11,212 bases of DNA, from NCBI GenBank assembly GCA_003218785.1, contig QHOM01000045.1:1-11212 (forward strand), given 5' to 3'. Shown one piece after another: positions 5,466 to 11,212 of the stretch. The notes under the pieces are model-generated. The model saw only the letters and a program-made list of their open reading frames with translations, ran no database searches and was not told the DNA's origin. The translations under genes were made by a program, and so were the position numbers. Numbering within the stretch: the stretch's first letter is position 1; every line of letters starts with the position of its first letter. Source of the stretch: Verrucomicrobiota bacterium (lineage in GTDB: Bacteria; Verrucomicrobiota; Verrucomicrobiia; Chthoniobacterales; UBA10450).

Positions 5466-7274
5466 ATGAGCCGGATCCGATTGCTGCCAGACATCGTCGC
5501 CAGCCAGGTAGCGGCCGGCGAAGTGGTGGAGCGTCCCGCCTCCGTCGTGAAGGAGTTAATCGAAAACAGCATCGACGCTGGGGCTCGCAAGATCGAGATC
5601 ACGATTCATCGCGGGGGAATGTCGCTGGTTCGCGTGATTGACGACGGGTGCGGCATGGATCGTGATGACGCGCTCCTTTCGCTTGAGCGTCATGCCACGA
5701 GCAAGATTCGTTCGGCCGCTGATCTACAAGCTGTCGGCACGCTGGGATTTCGCGGCGAAGCATTACCCAGCATCACCAGTGTTTCGCGATTTCGATTAAC
5801 CACGCGGGAACCGAATGCCATCGCCGGAACGGAAATCATCGTGAACGGCGGCAAGATTGACATCGTGCGCGACGGCGGTGAAGCGCCAGGGACGCAAATA
5901 GAGGTGCGTTCGCTTTTTTATAACCTGCCCGCGCGTCGGAAGTTTCTCCGGTCCGAGAACACAGAAAGCCGCAATATCGAGCATCAGATCCACCTGCAGG
6001 CGATCGGTCATCCTCACATCGCCTTCACGCTGCTACGAGACGGCCGGCTCATCTTCCAATTGCCGGCAACGGCAACGCTTGGCGATCGAATCCGAGATTT
6101 ATATAGTGTCGAACTTTTGGAACGCCTGATTCAGCTAAACGGTGCTGCCACAAGGAAAATTCAAATCAGCGGGTTCATCGGTCAGGCCGGCCTGAGCCGG
6201 CAGACGCGCGCGCAACAGCTCATTTTTGTAAACGGCCGCGCGATCGAAAGCGGCATCATTACCGCGGCTATCCGGGAAGGCTACCACACCGCGCTCATGA
6301 GAGGGCAGTATCCGGTCACGTTTCTTTTTCTCGATCTCGATCCAGCCGCAGTCGATGTAAACGTGCACCCGGCAAAGCGCGAAGTGCGTTTCCGTGATCC
6401 AACTGCAGTACGTGAAGCGGTCATCCGCTGCATTCAGCAAGCGTTGGAAAGTCGCCGGACGGAGTGGCAGGAAAAGTTTCGCGCACCGCACGCTGCGCCG
6501 GAGCCAGTCGGAACGGCAGCAAAGATTCCTTCAGCTCCGCATCGTGAACTTCCCCACTTTCAGGCTGACTCTGGCGATAGCGGACACAGAAGTGCTGGGT
6601 TTGTTCCTCCACTGCCTGTCATGCCGGGCTCCGTAGCCGTGGTCGGTGACCACGGCCGCGTGCAGCAAACAATTGCCTCCGCCGAAGCTGCTCCTCAGCA
6701 ATTCCAGATTATCGGGGTGCTCAATAAGCTCTATGTCTTGATGGAAAACGCAGACGGGCTCGTCCTCGTCGATCAGCATGCGGCGCACGAGCGTATTCTC
6801 TTCGAAGATTTGCGGCGACGAATGGAAGAGCAGGGAGTTCCAGCGCAAAAGCTCCTACTCCCTCAGACTTTCGATCTGCCGCCGCGCGATGCGGATTGGA
6901 TCGAGCGCAATATGTCAACCTTGCAAAAAATGGGAATCGGGATTGAGAGCTTCGGGCCAAATACATTTAAGATCGACAGCGTTCCTGCTTTTTTGAACGT
7001 TTCAGATGCGACGCAGTTTATGCGTAAAGTGACCGACGATCTCAAAGGCGCCAGCAATAGCAGTTCGGCGATGCGATTAGGCGAAGAGGTGATTGCCAAA
7101 ACCGTTTGCCGTCATGCCGTCAAAGCCAATGATCCGCTGCGTTATCCCGAAGTTGAGAAACTGATTCGGGATTTGCTGAATTGCGATCTGCCGTACTGTT
7201 GCCCGCATGGACGGCCCACGATGATCCAGATTTCGCTGGCCGAGTTGGAGAAAAAATTTGGACGCAAAACCTGA
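5466..7274 (+). CDS. mutL: DNA mismatch repair protein MutL (endonuclease-type)
   Basis: A 602-residue MutL. The N-terminal GHKL ATPase has QVAAGEVVERPASVVKELIEN (E30 as general base, N34 for Mg), DDGCGM (59-64), RHATSKI (75-81) and GFRGEAL (94-100). VNVHPAKREVRF closes the transducer domain. A Pro/Ser-rich linker follows, then a C-terminal dimerisation and nuclease domain with DQHAAHERILFE (436-447), the DQHA-x2-E-x4-E metal site, plus KTVCRHAVKAND and CPHGRP (579-584) near the end. MutL of this type nicks the daughter strand after MutS finds a mismatch; E. coli-type MutL lacks these motifs and relies on MutH. ATG 5466 was chosen because the family begins a few residues before the I-A/V-A-G-E-V motif. 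The frame upstream to 5367 runs through the hairpin and is not family-like. A weak AAGG lies about 11 bases ahead. Confidence 0.97.
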   Translation: MSRIRLLPDIVASQVAAGEVVERPASVVKELIENSIDAGARKIEITIHRGGMSLVRVIDDGCGMDRDDALLSLERHATSKIRSAADLQAVGTLGFRGEALPSITSVSRFRLTTREPNAIAGTEIIVNGGKIDIVRDGGEAPGTQIEVRSLFYNLPARRKFLRSENTESRNIEHQIHLQAIGHPHIAFTLLRDGRLIFQLPATATLGDRIRDLYSVELLERLIQLNGAATRKIQISGFIGQAGLSRQTRAQQLIFVNGRAIESGIITAAIREGYHTALMRGQYPVTFLFLDLDPAAVDVNVHPAKREVRFRDPTAVREAVIRCIQQALESRRTEWQEKFRAPHAAPEPVGTAAKIPSAPHRELPHFQADSGDSGHRSAGFVPPLPVMPGSVAVVGDHGRVQQTIASAEAAPQQFQIIGVLNKLYVLMENADGLVLVDQHAAHERILFEDLRRRMEEQGVPAQKLLLPQTFDLPPRDADWIERNMSTLQKMGIGIESFGPNTFKIDSVPAFLNVSDATQFMRKVTDDLKGASNSSSAMRLGEEVIAKTVCRHAVKANDPLRYPEVEKLIRDLLNCDLPYCCPHGRPTMIQISLAELEKKFGRKT

Positions 7275-7560
7275 CGTTGTCTGGTTACTTATCTCCCTCG
7301 TGATGATGAAACTCCGGGGGACACGATTCGGGAAATACTGGGCTGAAGACCGGCTGGGATTTTCGCGGACTTGCCCACGAGATGGTTAAGGCGGAGCTCA
7401 CTATAACCGATTCGCCACATCAGGGCATGATCGCTGGGTGGGTTTCTTGAGCTGTGGAGGCAGCCGTGTGTGGGTTGCAAACAGAAGATAACGCAGGGAC
7501 CTGCCTGCCACTGCAGGAAGCGCTGCTTGCCATTTGGAACGCCGGTTCTAGTTTGGCGCG
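7275..7560. other. Intergenic region between mutL and glnB
   Basis: About 286 bases with no gene that I can support: short frames on both strands show no recognisable protein. An imperfect palindrome, GCAGGAAGC/GCTGCTTGC, lies at 7513-7530. No sigma54 -24/-12 pair and no intrinsic terminator after mutL are evident. Confidence 0.5.
7527..7554 (+). promoter_or_regulatory. Weak candidate promoter of glnB
   Basis: TTGCCA (7527-7532, five of six matches to -35) is followed by a 16-base spacer and TAGTTT (7549-7554, a poor -10). If used, transcription would start at or within a base or two of the GTG at 7561, making the message leaderless. This is the same geometry as at the HesB/IscA-like gene. 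Low confidence because of the -10 box. Confidence 0.25.
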
Positions 7561-7899
7561 GTGAAAAAAATCGAGGCGATTATCAAACCCTTCAAGACCG
7601 AACCGGTGAAGGAAGCGCTTATGGCCGTGGGCGTGGAAGGAATGACTCTCACTGAGGTAAAAGGCTTCGGGCGACAAAAAGGTCACAGCGAAATTTATCG
7701 TGGCACGGAGTACACGGTCGACTTTCTCCCGAAAGTAAAATTCGAGATGGTTGTTCCGGACGATCGTGCGCAGCGCGCTGTCGAAGCGATTCTAGGCGCA
7801 GCCAAGACTGGCAAGATCGGCGATGGAAAGATCTTCGTCAGGCAGGTGGAAGAGGCGGTGCGCATTCGAACAGGGGAACGGGGAATGGAGGCGCTGTGA
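7561..7899 (+). CDS. glnB: Nitrogen regulatory protein P-II
   Basis: A 112-residue PII protein of exact family length. MKKIEAIIKPFK opens the sequence, GRQKGHSEIYRGTEYTVDFLPK (38-59) is the T-loop with Y51, the tyrosine uridylylated by GlnD in proteobacteria, and TGKIGDGKIFV is the B-loop/ATP and 2-oxoglutarate region. IRIRTGE-type sequence is near the end. The trimer senses ATP/ADP and 2-oxoglutarate and controls glutamine synthetase, NtrB or AmtB in the cytoplasm. The start is GTG 7561, fixed by the family N-terminus, with no ribosome site. No glnA, amtB or glnD lies nearby, so its partners are elsewhere. GlnB versus GlnK cannot be decided by context; the T-loop YTVDFLPK is the GlnB/GlnK type. 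Confidence 0.95.
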   Translation: MKKIEAIIKPFKTEPVKEALMAVGVEGMTLTEVKGFGRQKGHSEIYRGTEYTVDFLPKVKFEMVVPDDRAQRAVEAILGAAKTGKIGDGKIFVRQVEEAVRIRTGERGMEAL

Positions 7900-7914
7900 G
7901 TGCGACGTGCTCAC
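7896..7914 (+). other. Hairpin spanning the glnB stop codon
   Basis: GTGAGTGC-GAC-GTGCTCAC can fold as an eight-pair stem with two G-U wobbles and a three-base loop, and it includes the TGA stop. No T-run follows, so it does not look like a standard intrinsic terminator. It could protect the 3' end of the message or weakly slow read-through into uppP. Confidence 0.35.
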
Positions 7915-7915
7915 G

Positions 7916-8029
7916 CGTTAAGTCGTTGAAAGAGTTACAAAGTGTAAAGAGGTAGTTGCTATAAACCGCTAACTGTGAATACCACGCCGTTGTAACGACG
8001 TAACTGTTCAACGCTGTCTCGATTTAACG
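7916..8029. repeat. Inverted array of GTTnAA-type short repeats between glnB and uppP
   Basis: The left arm (7916-7938) reads CGTTAAGTCG then TTGAAAGAGTTAC. The right arm (8000-8029) contains the reverse complement with an extra seven bases: GTAACTGTTCAA, CG, CTGTCT, CGATTTAACG. Additional copies of the motif are TTGTAAC (7990-7996) and ATTCAAC (8045-8051). The two arms could pair over a loop of about 60 bases, or the segment may be a degenerate short-repeat tract. TATAAA (7960-7965) in the loop could be a -10 box for uppP, but its -35 is poor. Confidence 0.45.
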
Positions 8030-8053
8030 GTCTCACGATTCGCGATTCAACAC

Positions 8054-8917
8054 ATGTACGAATACTTATTGTCGATCTTTCTCGGAATTGTCGAAGGGCT
8101 GACCGAATTTCTTCCTGTGAGCTCGACCGCACACCTGCGCATCTGCGAAGCGCTGCTGCATATCGACCTTCATGACGGTTTCTGGAAAATGTACACCATC
8201 GTCATTCAGCTTGGCGCAATTTTGGCGTTGCCGGTTTATTTTCGGGAGCGCATCCTGACGTTTCTTCGGACCTTTCCAAAAGGCGAACGCGGCGATCGCA
8301 CGATCTTCACGCATCCATTGAGCCTCACGCTAATTGCATTCGTCGTAACGGCGGTCCCGGCGTGGGCCTTAACAAAACAGGTCGGCAAGAATCTGGAAAA
8401 TCTCTGGGTTATGGCATTGGCGCTTCTCATTGGGGGAGTCATCATGTGGGTGGTTGACACCGCTTTCACGCGACCGCGCGTCATGCACATGGAAGAGATG
8501 ACTTTGCCACAAGCGGTCTGGATCGGCGCAGCACAAATTCTTTCCGCAATCTTTCCCGGAACGTCCCGATCAATGTCCACGATCGCCGCCGGGCAGGTAG
8601 TGGGCATGTCGCGTCCGGCCGCGCTCGAATTTTCGTTTTTTCTGTCTATGCCCACGATGCTGATGGCCACTGGGTACGATTTCGCAAAAACAGTGATGCC
8701 GTACCACAACGAGTCGAATATCACACCACTAAAGATGAGTGGTCATGAATGGATCGTGCTGGGGATTGGATTTGTGGTCTCGTTTTTCGTGGCGTTGGCC
8801 GTGGTGGCTTGGTTCATTCAATGGGTACGCACGAGGGGCTTCGTGCCGTTTGCTCTTTACCGGATTGTACTCGGGCTTGGGTTACTGATACTGCTGGTCC
8901 GCGGCTTCATCGGATAG
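8054..8917 (+). CDS. uppP: Undecaprenyl-diphosphate phosphatase (BacA/UppP family)
   Basis: A 287-residue, strongly hydrophobic inner-membrane protein with about eight membrane segments. EGLTEFLPVSSTAH (14-27) is the first signature, with catalytic-site glutamates E14 and E18. FPGTSRSMSTI (167-177) is the second, with R172 equivalent to the essential arginine of E. coli BacA. The common forms are SSTGH and PGxSRSGATI, so A26 and the MST residues are mild variants. RGFVPFALYRIVLG (261-274) is the usual C-terminal motif. The enzyme removes one phosphate from undecaprenyl diphosphate on the outer membrane leaflet, recycling the lipid carrier for peptidoglycan and other glycans, and its overexpression typically gives bacitracin resistance. 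ATG 8054 has no ribosome site. The carrier synthase gene uppS lies about 2.2 kb downstream on the same strand. Confidence 0.96.
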   Translation: MYEYLLSIFLGIVEGLTEFLPVSSTAHLRICEALLHIDLHDGFWKMYTIVIQLGAILALPVYFRERILTFLRTFPKGERGDRTIFTHPLSLTLIAFVVTAVPAWALTKQVGKNLENLWVMALALLIGGVIMWVVDTAFTRPRVMHMEEMTLPQAVWIGAAQILSAIFPGTSRSMSTIAAGQVVGMSRPAALEFSFFLSMPTMLMATGYDFAKTVMPYHNESNITPLKMSGHEWIVLGIGFVVSFFVALAVVAWFIQWVRTRGFVPFALYRIVLGLGLLILLVRGFIG

Positions 8918-8982
8918 TCGCAGGTTTGGCAACTTCTAATTACATGCTTGCCAATGGCGCCGGATTGCTTATCAGGCGTTTG

Positions 8983-9594
8983 ATGTTGAAAAGGCTTTCG
9001 ACCGCATTCCTTTGCGGCTTGGCTATCGCTGGACAACTGAGCGGGCAGGAGGTGGTCGTCGCTCGCGAAAGGAAACCAGAGGCTTCCGAGCAAGCAACGC
9101 GACCACCTGAGCGGGCGGAGCCGGAATTGGGGGCATCGACGCAAGCCAAATCTCACGCGCGCACAGACAAATCGACTTCTCCCGCACCCACGCTCGAGCA
9201 AATGCGGCTGGCGGGAGCGCTCGCGGCAGAGCGACAAATGGGCCGAACTCTTCAAGAATCGAGCACAGCAGAGGGGTCCAATTCACAGACCGCCACAGCG
9301 GGAAACTCGAATGCTTCAGGAGCTGTGGAGCCGACGAGAAAAGAAACGCGCATTGAGCAGAGTAGCGCGTCGCACGCATCGAATTCGCAGAAATCGGAAA
9401 AGATCGCTCCTGTCCGACCGACGATGATCGAGTCTGGAAAGCAAGGGCCAGACGCGTCTCCGCCGGGAAAAGCGGAAGCCCGGGATGGACAAACAATTGC
9501 GCCTCAATCGGCGAACAGGCCTCCCCGCAAGCAGGAGACTAGAGCCAAAATATCGCATGGCGATCCCTTCTCTCTCGAAGAGCGGGAAACTTAA
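8983..9594 (+). CDS. Small secreted low-complexity protein, unknown function
   Basis: From ATG 8983 this encodes 203 residues: a signal peptide (MLKRLSTAFLCGLAIAG, cleavage probably near 20-22), then a hydrophilic chain rich in Ala, Ser, Glu, Thr, Gln and Pro with almost no hydrophobic runs, so largely disordered. One ordered helix is likely at TLEQMRLAGALAAERQMGRTL. An alternative ATG at 8944 adds 13 residues before the signal sequence. The frame even reaches back to 8749, but that part lies inside uppP and is not believable. It begins 65 bases after uppP (26 from the alternative start) and may share its transcript. No family recognised. It is called a gene on the signal peptide, the long open frame and the position; expression is unproven. 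Confidence 0.6.
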   Translation: MLKRLSTAFLCGLAIAGQLSGQEVVVARERKPEASEQATRPPERAEPELGASTQAKSHARTDKSTSPAPTLEQMRLAGALAAERQMGRTLQESSTAEGSNSQTATAGNSNASGAVEPTRKETRIEQSSASHASNSQKSEKIAPVRPTMIESGKQGPDASPPGKAEARDGQTIAPQSANRPPRKQETRAKISHGDPFSLEERET

Positions 9595-9869
9595 CGCTTA
9601 AAGTCAAGTTCTCATGTGTAATTCGCTTGTTCAGGTTCACGAGATTATTCTGCATGTCCCCTCAGATTTGAAGACTTGGCGCTGCATCGAGTCTTTAAGT
9701 GCGCGAAACGCTAGCCGTCTGAGGCGAGACGGTAGGGCTCGGAAAGGCGGCCACCGCCAAACCGCAAAATTTGTTGCAGGCAAATAGTGCCAACATATTA
9801 TTTGTCGGCAGTCCCGACTTGTGTCCTGGCGGATGCATCGGGAAAATTTTTTGCCCGTTTCTAATTTCA
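9595..9869. other. Hairpin-rich intergenic region / purA leader
   Basis: No gene is supported. Successive hairpins are visible: TTGAAGACT/AGTCTTTAA (9668-9698, nine pairs with one wobble), CCGTCT/AGACGG (9715-9732, extended by CTA/TAG outside a bulge), GGCGG-CCA-CCGCC (9746-9758), GTCGG-CAGTC-CCGAC (9804-9818) and CGGG/CCCG around an A/T core (9839-9857), which ends 12 bases before the purA ATG. No known purine-riboswitch core was recognised. Confidence 0.45.
9774..9801 (+). promoter_or_regulatory. Candidate promoter of purA
   Basis: TTGCAG (9774-9779), a 16-base spacer and TATTAT (9796-9801, five of six matches to -10). Transcription would begin near 9808, giving a leader of about 60 bases that includes the hairpin at 9839-9857. 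The -35 match is only partial. Confidence 0.35.
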
Positions 9870-11138
9870 ATGGCGAACACGATTTTAATTGGGGCGCAAT
9901 GGGGGGATGAGGGGAAAGGCAAAATCATCGACGTCCTCACCGCCAAGGCCGACATCGTTGTTCGCAGTCAGGGCGGGAACAATGCCGGACACACGGTTAT
10001 CCACCGTGGGAGCAAATACGTGCTACATCTGATCCCATCCGGAATACTCCGGCGCGGAAAAACTTGCGTGATCGGAAACGGTGTGGTCATCGATCCCGTT
10101 GCACTCGTCGCCGAGATCGATGGCCTCCGCGAATTAGGAATCACGATCGGCAGGAATCTACTCATTAGCGATTGTGCACATTTGGTTCTCCCATACCACC
10201 GTCTGCTGGATGAGCAGCGCGAACTGCGTCAGGGCCGGGAGAAAATTGGAACGACTAAACGCGGGATCGGACCGGCCTATGGGGACAAGGCTGCGCGCAC
10301 AGGTCTGCGGATGTCCGATTTGATGCAACCGATTGTTTTCTCAAAGAAGTTGCAAGCCAAAATCTCCGAGAACAACAGAATCCTCCAGGCGCTGGGTGCA
10401 AAGCCGATCAGTTTTCACCAGGTCAACAAGAGTTACCTTGCGGCTGGCGAAAGATTGCGCCCGTTTGTCGGCAACACGGTTGTGTTTCTCCATCGTGCCC
10501 TTGAGCGCGGCAAGGAGATTCTTTTTGAAGGGGCGCAGGGAACGTTTCTCGATATTGATCATGGCACCTATCCGTACGTGACTTCGTCAAACACGACGGC
10601 GGGCGGCGCGTGTACTGGCACTGGCGTGCCGCCACATCGGGTGGATCGCGTGGTCGGGGTCATGAAAGCATATACGACGCGCGTAGGGGAGGGTGCCTTG
10701 CCAACTGAAGATGTGCGATTGACACAGATGCTCCACAACTTGGGACGTGAGTTTGGCGCAACCACCGGGCGCAAACGTCGCTGCGGCTGGTTCGATGCAG
10801 TGGCGACTCGCTATGCGACAATGATCAACGGAATCGACGACCTTGCCATTACGAATCTTGATGGTCTCGACGATGTAGATCCGATTCACGTTTGCGTCGC
10901 TTACCGGCTAAACGGGAAACCTCTGGATGTCCCGCCAAGCGACGCAGTACAGCTGGCTAACTGCGAACCGATCTACGAAGAGGTGCGCGGCTGGAATAGT
11001 TCTACGCATTCGGCGCGAAAACTTTCGCAACTACCCTTAGCAGCAAGAGAATATGTCAGATACATTTCCAAATTAACGGGAGCAAGGCTTTCTGTGATTA
11101 GCGTAGGCCCAGGACGCAGCGAAACCATCATTTTATAG
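9870..11138 (+). CDS. purA: Adenylosuccinate synthetase
   Basis: A 422-residue PurA, close to the usual 430. It has the P-loop GAQWGDEGKGK (8-18, catalytic D13), QGGNNAGHT (35-42 region, catalytic H41), GTTKRGIGPAYGDK, EGAQGTFLDIDHGTYPYVTSSN in the middle, ATTGRKRRCGWFD for aspartate/IMP contacts, and the closing SVGPGRSETI. It joins IMP and aspartate using GTP in the first committed step to AMP, in the cytoplasm. ATG 9870 fits the family N-terminus (M-A-N-T-I/V). The frame upstream to 9771 covers the leader hairpins and is rejected. There is no ribosome site. uppS begins 12 bases after the stop, so the two are probably co-transcribed. Confidence 0.97.
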   Translation: MANTILIGAQWGDEGKGKIIDVLTAKADIVVRSQGGNNAGHTVIHRGSKYVLHLIPSGILRRGKTCVIGNGVVIDPVALVAEIDGLRELGITIGRNLLISDCAHLVLPYHRLLDEQRELRQGREKIGTTKRGIGPAYGDKAARTGLRMSDLMQPIVFSKKLQAKISENNRILQALGAKPISFHQVNKSYLAAGERLRPFVGNTVVFLHRALERGKEILFEGAQGTFLDIDHGTYPYVTSSNTTAGGACTGTGVPPHRVDRVVGVMKAYTTRVGEGALPTEDVRLTQMLHNLGREFGATTGRKRRCGWFDAVATRYATMINGIDDLAITNLDGLDDVDPIHVCVAYRLNGKPLDVPPSDAVQLANCEPIYEEVRGWNSSTHSARKLSQLPLAAREYVRYISKLTGARLSVISVGPGRSETIIL

Positions 11139-11150
11139 CAACATCCGAAC

Positions 11151-11212
11151 GTGAAAACCGTTCCACGTCACGTCGCAATCATCATGGATGGCAACGGCCG
11201 TTGGGCGAAGGC
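11151..11212 (+). CDS. uppS: Isoprenyl transferase (undecaprenyl diphosphate synthase), N-terminal end only
   Basis: The start is GTG 11151; an in-frame TAG, the purA stop, lies 12 bases upstream, so no earlier start is possible except non-standard codons. The 20 complete codons read VKTVPRHVAIIMDGNGRWAK. HVAIIMDGNGRWA is the diagnostic N-terminal motif of cis-prenyltransferases, with the Asp that binds Mg and the substrate diphosphate. The full enzyme would be about 240-250 residues and extends past the window. It builds the C55 carrier diphosphate that UppP, encoded upstream, dephosphorylates. Confidence 0.93.
   Translation, partial: MKTVPRHVAIIMDGNGRWAK

Noticed and set aside
7275..7560. 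Possible sigma54 promoter for glnB
   Set aside because: No GG-N10-GC pair with a TGGCA/TTGC context was found at proper spacing.
8749..8943. Upstream part of the secreted-protein frame, inside uppP
   Set aside because: It lies out of frame inside the well-supported uppP gene; the signal peptide begins at 8983.
9771..9869. 33-codon upstream extension of purA, with several cysteines
   Set aside because: It overlaps the leader hairpins and candidate promoter, and M-A-N-T-I at 9870 is the normal PurA start.
9595..9869. Purine or other known riboswitch before purA
   Set aside because: Hairpins are present, but none of the conserved core sequences of known purine, PRPP or preQ1 riboswitches was recognised.
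1..11212. CRISPR array, tRNA, rRNA, insertion sequence or defence island
   Set aside because: No regularly spaced repeats, cloverleaf, transposase, integrase or known defence domain was seen on either strand.

Overview
The window reads as ordinary chromosomal DNA, moderately GC-rich, most likely from a soil-type Verrucomicrobiota bacterium (Chthoniobacterales/Spartobacteria-like). That placement is inferred from protein style, the purA-uppS order, YtrA-type GntR/ABC genes and nearly Shine-Dalgarno-free gene starts. It is not proven. There are no rRNA, tRNA, CRISPR, IS or phage genes.

Layout. (1) 1-1758, minus strand: a three-gene ABC exporter operon of YtrA type. It holds a GntR regulator, an ABC ATPase and an ABC-2 permease that runs off the left edge. 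The ATPase is broken by an out-of-frame lesion just after its His switch. A palindromic operator candidate lies upstream at 1830-1851. (2) 1852-2156: non-coding DNA with a T-rich tract and two small repeat-like hairpins. (3) 2157-3358, plus strand: a HIT-family nucleotide hydrolase/transferase overlapping by ATGA a single-pass membrane protein of unknown function. (4) 3355-5326, minus strand: a HesB/IscA-type Fe-S protein followed by a membrane-anchored protein with a long Pro/Ala linker. (5) 5466-7274, plus strand: mutL, with an intact endonuclease motif. (6) 7561-9594, plus strand: glnB (PII), uppP (undecaprenyl-diphosphate phosphatase) and a small secreted low-complexity protein. (7) 9870-11212, plus strand: purA, then the first codons of uppS 12 bases downstream.

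Functionally this is mostly housekeeping: mismatch repair, nitrogen signalling, Fe-S maturation, AMP synthesis and the undecaprenyl carrier cycle. UppS makes the carrier diphosphate and UppP dephosphorylates it; the two genes lie on either side of purA.

I did not find a convincing new multi-gene system. The points worth a second look are mainly non-coding: a near-identical 17-base hairpin in two separate gene-upstream regions, a palindrome over the iscA-like promoter with a predicted leaderless start, inverted GTTnAA-type arrays between glnB and uppP, and a hairpin-rich leader before purA. The damaged ABC ATPase and two uncharacterised envelope proteins complete the list.
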